A stretch of 64,000 nucleotides of DNA. Origin: Maribacter sp. HTCC2170 (lineage in GTDB: Bacteria; Bacteroidota; Bacteroidia; Flavobacteriales; Flavobacteriaceae). The notes beneath the pieces were generated by a model that was not told the origin of the DNA, did no database searches, and worked only from the letters and a program-made list of their open reading frames with translations. Shown here one piece after another: positions 9,061 through 19,056 of this stretch; positions within the stretch are counted from its first letter, which is position 1; every line of letters begins with the position of its first letter. The stretch is from positions 2,972,001 through 3,036,000 of the forward strand of contig NC_014472.1 of NCBI RefSeq assembly GCF_000153165.2, written 5' to 3'. The position numbers and the translations under genes were made by a program.

Positions 9061-9768
9061 ATGATTCGAAAAGCAATTAAACTTTTAGCAGCCTTTGTTT
9101 TGGTTTTGATGGTTAGTGCAATAGCCGTCTATATGATTTATAATGAATCTGCACCAAAAGGGAGACAAGGTCCTGAAGCCAATGCTTTGGCTCACAAAAT
9201 GCTAAGGGCTGTAAACCAAGAAGCTTTTAACACTACCAGATTTATTGAATGGACATTTAGAAACGGTGACCATTCCTATAAATGGGATAAGACTATGGGC
9301 AAGGCTGATGTTTCTTGGAATGATATAAAGGTTGAATTAGACTTGGTCAATCCTGATAAAAGCAGGGTTTATGAAAACGAGGTTGAAGTTTCCAACAAAA
9401 CATCTCGTAAAAAAGCTATAGATAAATCGGTCAAATTATTCAATAACGACTCATTTTGGCTGGTAGCCCCTTTTAAGGTTTTCGACCAGGGTACTCGAAG
9501 AAGCATTGTGAAACTGGAAGATGGGTCTGAATCTCTTTTGGTCACTTATTCAAGTGGCGGTAGTACCCCTGGGGATTCTTACCTATGGAAATTACAACCC
9601 AATGGTTTTCCAGAAAGCTTTAAAATGTGGGTTGACATCATACCAGTCGGTGGTCTGGAAGCTTCTTGGGATGACTGGCAACTAACAGAGAGCGGCGCAT
9701 TTCTACCCAAATCCCATGTATTGGGACCTATGAAATTGGATATGGGTAATGTTAGGGCTTATAACTAA
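9061..9768 (+). CDS. membrane-anchored protein of unknown function
   Basis: 235 residues. One uncleaved N-terminal hydrophobic segment (about 8-28) is followed by a soluble domain rich in tryptophan and beta-type sequence (FIEWTFRNGDHSYKW, LWKLQPNGFPESFKMW). No catalytic motif is recognisable. The gene starts 6 bp after the oxidoreductase stop, so the two are almost certainly cotranscribed. A lipid-binding or accessory role for the upstream enzyme is possible but is only inference. It converges with the DUF1080 gene with a 4-bp gap and no clear terminator. Confidence 0.75.
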   Translation: MIRKAIKLLAAFVLVLMVSAIAVYMIYNESAPKGRQGPEANALAHKMLRAVNQEAFNTTRFIEWTFRNGDHSYKWDKTMGKADVSWNDIKVELDLVNPDKSRVYENEVEVSNKTSRKKAIDKSVKLFNNDSFWLVAPFKVFDQGTRRSIVKLEDGSESLLVTYSSGGSTPGDSYLWKLQPNGFPESFKMWVDIIPVGGLEASWDDWQLTESGAFLPKSHVLGPMKLDMGNVRAYN

Positions 9769-9772
9769 AAGA

Positions 9773-10528
9773 TCATTCACTTTGTATGAGTGCTGCCTTC
9801 TGCTCTTCGGAAGTCACACCTACAGGCAATTCAATAAGCTTGAAATTGCGGAAATGAATCTCAGCTCCTTCAGACTCTAAACACAGATACCCCTTTTTTA
9901 TGGTGGATTTGCTTATGCCATTCACAAATTTCCCATTCACCGAGAGTTTAATGGTTCCGTCAACACATACCACTGTATAGCTGTTCCATTCCCCTTTACC
10001 TAACGCTCTATTCTCTACGGATTTACTTCTTCGCCCCCTAGGGTTATCGGCAACTATTTCAACGCCGCCAACACCAAATAACTCACCATGAACATATGCG
10101 ATTGGCGGTACTTTGCCATCTCTTGTATTTAATCTCACCCATTCTAAATCAAGCATCTGCACTTCTACACCACCAGGCAGAGCAGATTTTGGGTCAGGTT
10201 TGGCATCACTCCATGCAAAGACTCCAGAATTGCCTCCGGCTTCCATATGCCGCCATTCTACTTGTAAAATGAAGTTCTCATATTGTTTTTCAGACCGCAT
10301 TACCCCTATAGGCATTCCTTTACAGATAAGCAGATCATTTTCAGTACGCCATGTATCGGGGTCGGTGTTCACATTCACCCATTTAATCGATTCTTCGGTA
10401 TTTTCAGAATCAAAAGTCATTGCCTTTAAGGTTGTTTCCGATCCAAAAACAATCGGCTGATCTTGGCTTTTCATCGTACAGGAAAACAGGACAAATACTA
10501 CTATTACAAGACTGATATAATTTTTCAT
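9773..10528 (-). CDS. DUF1080 (3-keto-disaccharide hydrolase-like) lipoprotein
   Basis: 251 residues with lipoprotein signal and lipobox LFSC near residue 18. The rest is a laminarinase/LamG-like beta-sandwich typical of DUF1080: [23 protein letters not shown] and [10 protein letters not shown], ending in [11 protein letters not shown]. Some family members are reported as 3-keto-glycoside hydrolases acting after oxidation of a sugar. It starts 13 bp after the stop of a Gfo/Idh/MocA oxidoreductase, a frequent pairing in Bacteroidota that fits sugar oxidation then cleavage. The open frame reaches to 10606, but the signal peptide fixes the start at 10528. Confidence 0.87.
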   Translation of the reverse strand: MKNYISLVIVVFVLFSCTMKSQDQPIVFGSETTLKAMTFDSENTEESIKWVNVNTDPDTWRTENDLLICKGMPIGVMRSEKQYENFILQVEWRHMEAGGNSGVFAWSDAKPDPKSALPGGVEVQMLDLEWVRLNTRDGKVPPIAYVHGELFGVGGVEIVADNPRGRRSKSVENRALGKGEWNSYTVVCVDGTIKLSVNGKFVNGISKSTIKKGYLCLESEGAEIHFRNFKLIELPVGVTSEEQKAALIQSE

Positions 10529-10541
10529 ATAAATTAATTGG

Positions 10542-11855
10542 TTAGATAAACTTTGTTTTACCCGGCACAGCGATTGGTGGCATCTCCCAAACATAATCCC
10601 AAGCATAATCCTTGTTTTGTGGTCCCAACGATTCTTTGGAATTTATTGCCTGCTCCCAGCTTATTGTTTGTCCTGTGTAGGCGGCCATTCTGGCCCAAAT
10701 GCCCAACATAGTACTATTCGCCATATATTCACCATCGTTTATGGGCTTACCGCTACGAATAGCAGCAAAAAGTTCGTCATGCTCTGTTTGATACATATTG
10801 TTTCGCTCTCCATCGAATTTCCAATTTTGCGGCCCATTTACCTCATACTGTCGTCCAATATTAATGATTGCATTCCCATCGGTACCAAAAATATCAACAC
10901 TGTTACGATGCGAGGTGTCTGCTTGCTGCCTGGTAAAGTGATATCCTTTTGCCCCATTCGCATAGTCAAATTCCACTGCAAAATGGTCATATATATTACC
11001 ATAGCGTTTATCCGTCCGAGCTTGTCTTCCGCCGGTACCCACTGCACTGATTGGCATGACATCGCCCATGGCCCATGACATCAAATCCAGACTATGCACG
11101 GCCATCTCCACTATGAAATCCCCTGAAAGCCAGTTATAGTAGTACCAATTTCGCATTTGATGGGTCATTTCGGACCAATCTGGCTGTCGCTCCTTATACC
11201 AAAGCTCTCCCCCACCACGAAATGTAGTAATTGTTTTGATATCCCCAATATCCCCGTTTAAAACCTTTCCAAACGTTGCCCTCTTGGCATTATCATATCT
11301 AAAGCAAAAACCTGAAACCACCGAAAGTTTCTTCTCTTTCGCCATTTTGGCCGCTGCAAGTACCTTACGTACACCAGGGGCATCGACTGCTACTGGTTTT
11401 TCACAAAAAGCATGTTTGCCAGCATTAATCGCAGCCATTAAATGATCTGGTCTAAATCCAGGAGGGGTTGTTAGCAATACAACATCGACCCCAGAATCAA
11501 TTACTTTTTGATATGCATCAAAACCAATGAACTTTTGAGCCTTTTCAACTTTTACCTGATCACCAGAAATCTTGATGATCTCGTTATAAGCTCCTTCCAA
11601 ACGATCTTCAAAAACATCTCCCATAGCCGTTAAAATGGTATTTGGGTCTGCTTGTAATGCTTGAACTGCTGCACCAGTGCCTCGACCACCACAGCCTATT
11701 AATCCGACTTTTAAGAGCGGTTCTTTGGAAAGTCCAGTTGCACTTAAAACGCCGGTTGGATACACAAGGGTACTACCAGCCAATGCCATTCCTGATTTCT
11801 TGATAAAGGTTCTACGACTCTCACCTGAAAGCGATTTTTTTAATTGATCGGTCAT
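10542..11855 (-). CDS. Tat-exported Gfo/Idh/MocA-family oxidoreductase
   Basis: 437 residues. The N-terminus holds a twin-arginine signal ([10 protein letters not shown], then a hydrophobic stretch to about residue 42), so the NAD(P)-loaded enzyme is exported folded. The Rossmann motif GLIGCGGRG follows at about residues 52-60, and the conserved EKPVA lies near residue 153. The C-terminal half is the sheet-rich substrate domain. These enzymes oxidise or reduce sugar and inositol derivatives. Together with the downstream DUF1080 lipoprotein it suggests a periplasmic sugar-processing pair. The sugar cannot be named. Confidence 0.88.
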   Translation of the reverse strand: MTDQLKKSLSGESRRTFIKKSGMALAGSTLVYPTGVLSATGLSKEPLLKVGLIGCGGRGTGAAVQALQADPNTILTAMGDVFEDRLEGAYNEIIKISGDQVKVEKAQKFIGFDAYQKVIDSGVDVVLLTTPPGFRPDHLMAAINAGKHAFCEKPVAVDAPGVRKVLAAAKMAKEKKLSVVSGFCFRYDNAKRATFGKVLNGDIGDIKTITTFRGGGELWYKERQPDWSEMTHQMRNWYYYNWLSGDFIVEMAVHSLDLMSWAMGDVMPISAVGTGGRQARTDKRYGNIYDHFAVEFDYANGAKGYHFTRQQADTSHRNSVDIFGTDGNAIINIGRQYEVNGPQNWKFDGERNNMYQTEHDELFAAIRSGKPINDGEYMANSTMLGIWARMAAYTGQTISWEQAINSKESLGPQNKDYAWDYVWEMPPIAVPGKTKFI

Positions 11856-12040
11856 ATTATAAATTATTGAATATTGTCTTCTAAGCTTTTAAAGATACTG
11901 AAATAAGACATATGTAAATATATTAAGAAGTTGTTTTATATAATACGTCAAAATAAACTTTGACAACACTCTTTTTGACATGAAAAGTTTATTTATCTTA
12001 CTTGTTTTTTGGTGAAAATACCAACTAAGTAACCTAACCA

Positions 12041-14236
12041 ATGGCAGAAAAAAAGAAGTTTGGCACATTTGCCGGTGTTTTTACACCATCTATACTGACT
12101 ATTCTTGGTGTCATCATGTACATGCGTCTAGGATGGGTGGTTGGTAATGCTGGCCTATTTGGGGCCATAGCCATAATCATCATTGCCCATATAATTGCCG
12201 TTACCACAGGTTTAAGCGTATCTTCAGTGGCAACCGACAAAAAAATTGGTGCCGGAGGAATTTATTATGTGCTATCTAGAAGTATGGGAATTCCCATAGG
12301 AGGGTCTATCGGAATTGCCCTCTACGTGGGTACTGCTTTTTCCGTCGCACTTTATTTAATAGGTTTCGCCGAAAGTTTCAATTCGTTTTTTGGATTTGGG
12401 ATGTCCGTCAATGATTTTCGTTTAACAGGAACCATTGCCCTATGTTCCTTGACCGTTTTGGCGTTGATAAGCACTTCGCTCGCTCTAAAAACCCAGTTCT
12501 TCATTCTTGCGGCTATAATTGTTTCACTTATTTCAATTTTTTTAGGTACTACTGAATTTGCCCCTCAATCGGTAGCAATGTTTTCTTCAGAGGGGTCGGT
12601 ATCTTTAGAAGTCGTATTCGCAGTCTTCTTTCCTGCCGTTACTGGTTTTACCGCAGGTATAGCCATGAGTGGGGACCTTGAGGATTCTAAACGTTCGATT
12701 CCTGTTGGGACCCTGGCGGCAATAGGTACTGGGCTAGTTGTCTACATTGTACTTGCGGTTTTTATGGCCTTCGCCATTGATTCCGAACAATTAATAACAG
12801 ATTATAACATCCTAATGAAAATCGCCCTATTTGCCCCAGCAGTTGTCGCAGGTATTTGGGGAGCAACGTTGTCCTCTGCTTTAGGCGGTATTCTTGGTGG
12901 CCCTAGAATTTTACAGGCAATGTCTAACGACAAAGTAACTCCAAAGATTTTTGGTAAAGGTAGAGGGGTGAACAATGAACCAATCAATGCACTTTTCTTG
13001 GTATTTCTAATTGCCGAAGCAGGTATATTAATTGGAGAATTGGATGTTATTGCCAGAGTAGTCTCTATGTTCTATTTAACTGCCTACGGATTTATAAATA
13101 TTTCATACTTCTTGGAAAGCTGGGCAAATCCCGATTTTCAGCCCTCGTTCAAAATCAAAAGCTGGATTGGCCTACTGGGTTTCATCGCATGTTTTGTGGT
13201 GATGTTCAAACTTGATATGATTGCAATGATGGCAGCGTTGGCTGTAATTACGGCGCTTTACTTTGGCCTACAGAGAAAAGAGGTTAAAATTCAATCTAAC
13301 GATGTCTGGCGTAGCGTTTGGGAGAATGTCGTGAACAAGGGACTTAAGAAGATTGATGAAAAAGATGACGAAAATTCGAACTGGAATCCCAATATTATTC
13401 TTTTCAGTGGAAAAAGTGACCACCAATCCTATTTATTGGAGTTGAGCAAAACCGTATCAGGAAGAACCGGTATAGTCACCAATTTTAAACTGATTCTAGA
13501 CAAGGATAATGATGTTCCTTTACGTAAGGCTGAGCAAACGGTCAGAGATGATAATTTTAAGGAACTTGGGATTTTTGGGCGTCAAATCAAGGTTGACAAT
13601 ATTTATACCGGCATCACGAATATCGCTTCAACATTTGGTTTTTCTGGAGTTGAGCCAAATACCATAATGATGGGATGGCCCAAAGGATTGGAAAGTTCAA
13701 CGGAGTACGCAAAAATGACTGAAACTCTCTTGTATCTGGACTATAACCTTTTGTACTTGGATTTTGATAGAAATGCCAAATTTGGTAACTATCAAACCGT
13801 AGATCTTTGGTGGCGAGAAACCGATAGTAAAAATGCTGAAATGATGCTTAATATTGCCCGTTTCATCATTGCATTCCCAAAATGGAACAATACCAGCATT
13901 CGTGTGCTGTTCGTGAACAATAACAATGTTGATATTGAATTGATACGAAATAAAATCGCCCGACTGGTTGATGACCTCAGGGTTAATGTAGAAATCAAAA
14001 TCATCAACAATGCGGTTGAGCAAAAACCTTTCTATGATATTATCTCAGAGGAATCCAGTAGTACCAACTTGACCTTAGTTGGTATCCCAAATTATAGGAT
14101 TGAAAAGCAGGCAGAGTTTGTCCTAAAAACAAACCACCTATTTGAAACTATTGGTTCTACCCTACTTGTCAAAGCAGCCAATAATTTTAATGAGTTGGAT
14201 TTGGACCTCATTCAGAATGAAACTGAACAAGAATAA
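12041..14236 (+). CDS. SLC12-like amino acid permease/cation-chloride cotransporter family transporter
   Basis: 731 residues. About twelve transmembrane helices occupy residues 10-425, opening with GVFTPSILTILGVIMYMRLG, which is highly characteristic of the SLC12/APC group, and containing IGAGGIYYVLSRSMG. Residues about 440-731 are a cytosolic domain resembling the C-terminal domain of eukaryotic cation-chloride cotransporters. Substrate (cations with chloride, or amino acids) cannot be decided from sequence. The stop codon overlaps the next ATG by one base (TAATG), so the lysoplasmalogenase gene is translationally coupled. Confidence 0.87.
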   Translation: MAEKKKFGTFAGVFTPSILTILGVIMYMRLGWVVGNAGLFGAIAIIIIAHIIAVTTGLSVSSVATDKKIGAGGIYYVLSRSMGIPIGGSIGIALYVGTAFSVALYLIGFAESFNSFFGFGMSVNDFRLTGTIALCSLTVLALISTSLALKTQFFILAAIIVSLISIFLGTTEFAPQSVAMFSSEGSVSLEVVFAVFFPAVTGFTAGIAMSGDLEDSKRSIPVGTLAAIGTGLVVYIVLAVFMAFAIDSEQLITDYNILMKIALFAPAVVAGIWGATLSSALGGILGGPRILQAMSNDKVTPKIFGKGRGVNNEPINALFLVFLIAEAGILIGELDVIARVVSMFYLTAYGFINISYFLESWANPDFQPSFKIKSWIGLLGFIACFVVMFKLDMIAMMAALAVITALYFGLQRKEVKIQSNDVWRSVWENVVNKGLKKIDEKDDENSNWNPNIILFSGKSDHQSYLLELSKTVSGRTGIVTNFKLILDKDNDVPLRKAEQTVRDDNFKELGIFGRQIKVDNIYTGITNIASTFGFSGVEPNTIMMGWPKGLESSTEYAKMTETLLYLDYNLLYLDFDRNAKFGNYQTVDLWWRETDSKNAEMMLNIARFIIAFPKWNNTSIRVLFVNNNNVDIELIRNKIARLVDDLRVNVEIKIINNAVEQKPFYDIISEESSSTNLTLVGIPNYRIEKQAEFVLKTNHLFETIGSTLLVKAANNFNELDLDLIQNETEQE

Positions 14237-14913
14237 TGAATGACAAACATCTAATAAAGCCTTGGTTTGCAATACTGCTGTTAATGCAATTGGTTGTAGC
14301 TGGTATTGCTATTGCAACCGATATTATTTATTTTAAAATCGGTGTGGCCGGTCTTGGTATCATAGCCCTAATGTATGCACACAAACATCACTTGAATAAG
14401 GTTTTAGACGTATGGGTAGTTGCAATAGCATTTGGGGCATCTATGGTGGGGGATTGTTTCCTTTCCAGTATGAACGGCAACAGCTCAATGTTCATGATCG
14501 GAATTGCCTTTTACTTATTGGCCCACATTGGATACTTATTGTTTTCGGTGCTTAACGGTATAATTAAACGGGGATTAACTGTGGGCATTCTAATTGCCTT
14601 TTTGATTTTCTATTTTTTAGCCTTATATCCTAGCATTCCAGATAAATTATTGGCGCTTATCGTCTTGTTCTATTTGGTTGTTTCCTGCGTGTCGGTAGGA
14701 GCTGCATTTGGTATTAAAGCTTGTCCAAAAGTTAAATGGCCCTTTGTTATTGGAATAGCATTGGTCTTGTTTTCAGACACTATTATATCCTTAAAGGAAT
14801 TTGTAAAGTACAATTCCCTTGATTTTATGATATTACCCACCTATTACCTTGCACAAATTGGTATTACTCTTGGGTTATATTATAAAAGTTTAAGGAAAGA
14901 GATGCATCTATAA
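14236..14913 (+). CDS. YhhN/TMEM86-family lysoplasmalogenase-like membrane protein
   Basis: 225 residues with about eight hydrophobic segments, matching the YhhN/TMEM86 family by length and by the conserved acidic region GASMVGDCFLS (about 72-82) and LVLFSDTIIS near the C-terminus. Animal TMEM86B hydrolyses the vinyl-ether bond of lysoplasmalogens; bacterial members are mostly untested. It is translationally coupled to the upstream transporter. A role in ether-lipid turnover is plausible but not shown. Confidence 0.8.
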   Translation: MNDKHLIKPWFAILLLMQLVVAGIAIATDIIYFKIGVAGLGIIALMYAHKHHLNKVLDVWVVAIAFGASMVGDCFLSSMNGNSSMFMIGIAFYLLAHIGYLLFSVLNGIIKRGLTVGILIAFLIFYFLALYPSIPDKLLALIVLFYLVVSCVSVGAAFGIKACPKVKWPFVIGIALVLFSDTIISLKEFVKYNSLDFMILPTYYLAQIGITLGLYYKSLRKEMHL

Positions 14914-15009
14914 CTCTTTCTAAAGGTTTGCAAACGAATAATATACCATTAGTGGTTTGATCGCTTAGAAACATAAGAATATTCCTAAATTGACTACAAC
15001 AATTGTAAA

Positions 15010-15858
15010 ATGAAGAAAATCGCATTGCCAGAAACCCCTCATTCCATTCAAAAGGGAGTCCCTTTGAAGCTGGTTCTTGACAGACTAGCGGTAACGCAGT
15101 TAGCTAATAACTTACAAGCAGTATATAGTCCTTTTATGAAAGATGACTTCATTGAAAATGTTATACAGAAAATCGAACCTCTTACGCTCAAAGAAAGAGG
15201 AAGTATGATTGCAGCTGCTATGAGAAATCATTTGCCCAACAACTATACAAAGGCAATTTCAATTCTTATTAAGTCATTAACACCACCTCTTGAACGTACT
15301 GATAAACTTGGATTATCCGGACTATTCTATATGCCTCATGTCTCATTTGTTGCATTGTATGGTCTCGATATAGACTATAACAAGAACATAGATCCTTTTG
15401 ACGTTTCTATGAAAGCCCAATATGAACTGACGAAAAGGTTTTCATCAGAATTTTCAATTCGTGAATTCCTTATTACTCGACCAGAAAGGACATTTGGAGT
15501 ATTGAATGAATGGATTTACAATTCCAATCCACATGTGCGCAGATTGTGTTCAGAGGGTACAAGGCCCAGGTTACCATGGGCAAAGAAAATACAGTCTTTA
15601 GTGATTGACCCAAGTCCCTCATTCAGAATACTCGAAGAATTGAAGAACGACCCTGATTTATATGTAAGAAGAAGTGTTGCAAATCACGTTGGCGACATTG
15701 CGAAAGACAACTTGGAAATAGCCCTAATCATGTGTGAGTCATGGCTAAGTGATTTATCAAACGAACTTAAGTGGGTAATTAGACACGCACTTAGGCATCC
15801 AGCTAAGAAGGGAAACAAGGATGCTTTAAAAATTAGAGCTTTAGCAAAGAAAAACTGA
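15010..15858 (+). CDS. AlkC-like DNA alkylation repair protein (HEAT-like repeats)
   Basis: 282 residues of alpha-helical repeats. The N-terminal block (VTQLANNLQAVYSPFMKD, then NVIQKIEPLTLKERGSMI) and the central DKLGLSGLFYMPHVSFVALYG resemble the AlkC branch of the AlkC/AlkD glycosylases, which excise N3- and N7-alkylated purines without base flipping. The C-terminal part shows the RRLCSEGTRPRLPW segment and paired HEAT-like repeats. There is no extra C-terminal Ig-like domain as found in some AlkC proteins. The gene stands alone, about 100 bp from its neighbours on each side. Confidence 0.82.
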   Translation: MKKIALPETPHSIQKGVPLKLVLDRLAVTQLANNLQAVYSPFMKDDFIENVIQKIEPLTLKERGSMIAAAMRNHLPNNYTKAISILIKSLTPPLERTDKLGLSGLFYMPHVSFVALYGLDIDYNKNIDPFDVSMKAQYELTKRFSSEFSIREFLITRPERTFGVLNEWIYNSNPHVRRLCSEGTRPRLPWAKKIQSLVIDPSPSFRILEELKNDPDLYVRRSVANHVGDIAKDNLEIALIMCESWLSDLSNELKWVIRHALRHPAKKGNKDALKIRALAKKN

Positions 15859-15996
15859 CTTCAACAAGAAGTACAGTGCATAGCCTTTGGAAAACACACC
15901 ATTCATTAATACTTGCCGGTAATTTAAAACTAAGTAGAAATATTTTCAAAAGAGTAACAATTAAACTTTCTGGTCGTCATAAATAAAACTAATAAA

Positions 15997-17787
15997 ATGA
16001 ATAAGCTACTTACATTACTTTTAGCCCTTCTACTTTCCTTTACGATCAGTGCTCAAAAAGAAAAAAAAGAAATTGATCAATTCGTAAACGAATTAGATCA
16101 AAAAATTCCTCAATTATTAAATGACTTCATTGTTCCTGGAACAGCAATTGCCATTATAGAAAATGGCGAGATCATCCTACAAAAAGGATATGGCTTTTCC
16201 AATATTGATAAAGGGACTCAAGTGACAAACACAACAGGTTTTAATATTGGGTCTATTTCTAAAACCATTGCTGCTTGGGGAGTAATGAAACTAGTGCAAG
16301 AAGGTAAAATTGACCTTGATGCTCCAGCTGAAAAATATCTTACTAGATGGCAATTGCCAAAATCTGAATTTGATTCAGATAAAGTCACGATTAGAAGACT
16401 TTTAAGTCATACAGCTGGTTTATCATTACATGGATACCCAGGTTGGTCTCCAAAAGATGATTTACCCACTATTGAAGAATCTTTAGATGGAAAAAACAAT
16501 GGTCCTGGACGTGTTGAGATAATTATGGAACCAGGAACGAAATGGAAATATTCAGGAGGTGGTTTTTCTATTCTACAATTAATTGTTGAAGAAGTTACCA
16601 AGCAAAAATTTGAAAATTATATGCAATCAGAAATATTAAATCCTCTAGGAATGACCAGTAGTAGTTATACCATAGATGAAAAAATATTGAATTCTTCATC
16701 TTTAGAGCACAACAGTTTTGGTGAAGTCATAGACTTTGAATTGTTTACAGCTCAAGCAGCAGCAGGATTGCATACCACAATTAACGATTTTACAAAATTT
16801 GCATTAGCAAGTCTTTATGCGAATAAAAGCAATAAGCAGCATCAACAAATTTTATCTGCGTCGAATCTACAACTAATGATGACAGCTGCTCCAAATTCAA
16901 ACGAAAGTTACGGTTTAGGGTATCAGGTTGAAACAATTAAAGGAACTTCAATGACTTTAGCCGGACATGGTGGAGCTAATTCAGGGTGGCATGCCTTTTT
17001 ACGTGTAAATCCGGTAACCAATGATGGTTTAATTATGATTACAAATGGAGGTGCAGGCTATAATATATACAGTCAAATATATTGCGATTGGATCTATTGG
17101 AAAACAGGGGAATCAATGGGTAATCGTTGTAATATAGTTCCTTCTATTGCCACTAGATTAAAAAGTATTATTGACACAGAAGGTATCGATAACATAGAAT
17201 CCCAGTATATAGACTTAAAGAAAAATGAAGCCAATGAGTACAATTTTTCAGAGGATCAATTGAATCAATTAGGCTATCATTATTTGGGTAAGGACAAAGT
17301 TGATTTTGCTGTTGCCATATTTAAAACAAATATTAATGCCTTTCCAAAATCTTCTAATGTATATGATAGCTATGGGGAAGCTCTTTTAAAGCGTGGTGAA
17401 AAAGAAAAGGCCATAGAGAATTATCTGAAATCAGTAGAACTCAATCCCGCTAATGAAGGAGGTATTAAAGTATTGAAGGACTTAGGGGTAAATACAGAAG
17501 GCCTATTCAAGGAGGTTATTATTGAAGAAAAAGTTTTACAGAGCTATGTTGGCAGCTATGAACTGGCTCCGGAATTTGTGATAGCTGTTTCGAGAGACGG
17601 AAGTCAGTTGAAAGCTCAAGCAACAGGTCAAGGTGAATTCGAAATTTACCCTAGATCTGAAAATGTCTTTTATTTGAAAGTTGTAGAAGCCCAAGTTACG
17701 TTCAATACAAACGAAGACGGAGAGGTCGTAAGCATGACCTTACTACAGGGTGGGCAGGAAACAATCGGACTAAAATTAAAGAACTAG
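15997..17787 (+). CDS. secreted beta-lactamase-fold serine hydrolase with TPR and C-terminal domain
   Basis: 596 residues. Signal peptide about 1-19 (TISAQ). A class C/DD-peptidase-like domain follows with the nucleophile motif S86-I-S-K89, the tyrosine motif Y185-S-G and a GHGG triad near residue 325. Residues about 440-490 hold a TPR unit (DSYGEALLKRGEKEKAIENY), and the end resembles a DUF3471-like beta domain. Similar proteins are esterases, D-aminopeptidases or of unknown specificity, so antibiotic resistance should not be inferred. It has no close operon partner. Confidence 0.85.
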   Translation: MNKLLTLLLALLLSFTISAQKEKKEIDQFVNELDQKIPQLLNDFIVPGTAIAIIENGEIILQKGYGFSNIDKGTQVTNTTGFNIGSISKTIAAWGVMKLVQEGKIDLDAPAEKYLTRWQLPKSEFDSDKVTIRRLLSHTAGLSLHGYPGWSPKDDLPTIEESLDGKNNGPGRVEIIMEPGTKWKYSGGGFSILQLIVEEVTKQKFENYMQSEILNPLGMTSSSYTIDEKILNSSSLEHNSFGEVIDFELFTAQAAAGLHTTINDFTKFALASLYANKSNKQHQQILSASNLQLMMTAAPNSNESYGLGYQVETIKGTSMTLAGHGGANSGWHAFLRVNPVTNDGLIMITNGGAGYNIYSQIYCDWIYWKTGESMGNRCNIVPSIATRLKSIIDTEGIDNIESQYIDLKKNEANEYNFSEDQLNQLGYHYLGKDKVDFAVAIFKTNINAFPKSSNVYDSYGEALLKRGEKEKAIENYLKSVELNPANEGGIKVLKDLGVNTEGLFKEVIIEEKVLQSYVGSYELAPEFVIAVSRDGSQLKAQATGQGEFEIYPRSENVFYLKVVEAQVTFNTNEDGEVVSMTLLQGGQETIGLKLKN

Positions 17788-17875
17788 TTCAAATAAAATA
17801 CGAAGGCACACTAATAACCCTATGAAAAACCCTAGTCCGGTTCTCTAAAGCCTGAATAGAAGGTAATCTTGGATT

Positions 17876-17900
17876 ATGGCCTAAATTTCACTTAGGCCAT
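17876..17900. other. hairpin covering the 3' end of the glutamate-receptor gene
   Basis: ATGGCCTAA and TTAGGCCAT form a perfect 9-bp stem around a 7-nt loop. The stem includes the last codons and stop of the minus-strand channel gene and lies 88 bp after the plus-strand hydrolase stop. No long T tract follows on either strand, so it is an atypical terminator at best; an RNA-stability hairpin is an alternative. Confidence 0.4.
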
Positions 17901-18954
17901 ATTCATTCAGAATTATTTGCCATTCCTGACTTTCAATAATCTCCAATATTTTTTGCGAAATACGTTGTTCAAGTTCAATGTTGTTCTTTGTTAAACCAAA
18001 GGCGTAAAATTGAACGTCAAATTTAATTGGTAAGACTGATAGTTTGTTCAAGGTGGAGTCTTGCTGAATTCGGTATTTTAAAATTGGTTCGTCATAAATA
18101 ACCGCATCAATCTTATTGTTATTCAATTCTTTCAAACTTGGTACTACCCCGTCGTAAACTTTTATTTCCTTAAAGAAATGATTTTTTAAAAACTCATTAC
18201 TACTAGAGTTTTTAATAGAACCCACCGTTTTATTCTTGAATTCATTAAAACTATCCGGGTTACTGTTCAACTGGTTTATAGTTAAACTTGATGCAATACT
18301 TGCCGTTAACCCACTAATAAACAACAATCCCCCAAACATCAACACTAACGATGTTACTTTTCCCAATTTACTTTTAGGTGCTTTATCACCATAACCTACA
18401 GTGGTAAGGGTTACTGCAGACCACCAGATACCATCCCATATACCATTGAAACCGGTTCTAAATTGCTCTTTGTTCTTATTACGTTCAAAAAACCACGCCA
18501 ACACACCAAAAAGAAGAATTATGAACAGCAAAAGAAAAAAACCTTTTAGGAAATTCACATTAAAAAAACCAAAAACGAAGCTCTTGAACTTTTGCAGAGT
18601 AGATGCTTCGGCAATTGCGATAGTAGAGTTCGAGGCATAGAAAGAATCTGTAAACTCCATTTTCTTACTTCGCTCACTTGTAATGGTAAGTGGGTTTATA
18701 CTCATATCAATTGCACCATTTTCAAGTGCATTGAGCATTCCTTTGAACTCCATTTTCTCATAGGTGAATTCCATATTAAGGTCATTGGCCACTTTTTCCC
18801 ATAACCAAATGTTTATTCCCTCTAAACGGTCTTCAAATTCAATAATGAACGGAGGTGCTGAGGTATAACCCACCTTAATCGTGTCTTGCGCTACCTGTCC
18901 CATTGTGAGACTTGTAGAAAAAATAAGCAGTAAGAAAAGTATAGTTCTGTTCAT
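17881..18954 (-). CDS. prokaryotic ionotropic glutamate receptor-type K+ channel
   Basis: 357 residues. Signal peptide 1-19. The ligand-binding domain is split in two lobes by a channel, as in GluR0. Lobe 1 (about 25-115) contains the iGluR ligand motif PLTIT at 88-92 and Arg95. Next come a transmembrane helix (about 135-155), a pore helix, the potassium selectivity filter TTVGYGD (184-190) and a third helix (about 200-222). Lobe 2 (about 235-345) has GSIKNSSSNEF and the acidic YDEP site. It should open a K+ pathway in the inner membrane on binding an amino acid in the periplasm. The exact ligand is unknown. Confidence 0.9.
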   Translation of the reverse strand: MNRTILFLLLIFSTSLTMGQVAQDTIKVGYTSAPPFIIEFEDRLEGINIWLWEKVANDLNMEFTYEKMEFKGMLNALENGAIDMSINPLTITSERSKKMEFTDSFYASNSTIAIAEASTLQKFKSFVFGFFNVNFLKGFFLLLFIILLFGVLAWFFERNKNKEQFRTGFNGIWDGIWWSAVTLTTVGYGDKAPKSKLGKVTSLVLMFGGLLFISGLTASIASSLTINQLNSNPDSFNEFKNKTVGSIKNSSSNEFLKNHFFKEIKVYDGVVPSLKELNNNKIDAVIYDEPILKYRIQQDSTLNKLSVLPIKFDVQFYAFGLTKNNIELEQRISQKILEIIESQEWQIILNEYGLSEI

Positions 18955-19056
18955 TAAGTCAAAAATACAATTAATAATGAATTGAAAATTCTGTATTCCA
19001 AAACCAAATCAAGCAAGGTAAATTCAATACTTTTACCATATCAAATACCATTTACC

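Noticed and set aside
10617-11078. 153-residue plus-strand frame inside the Gfo/Idh/MocA gene
   Set aside because: Antisense shadow of a well-recognised oxidoreductase; cysteine/histidine-rich composition typical of out-of-frame translation.
11974-12001. Promoter for the SLC12-like transporter (TTTG, 16 bp, TATCTTAC)
   Set aside because: The -7 part matches only TA and TT of the consensus and the spacer is short.
16257-17787. Beta-lactamase antibiotic resistance gene
   Set aside because: Motifs fit the wide serine hydrolase/DD-peptidase family with added TPR and C-terminal domains; no evidence for drug hydrolysis. The same applies at 52291-53877.
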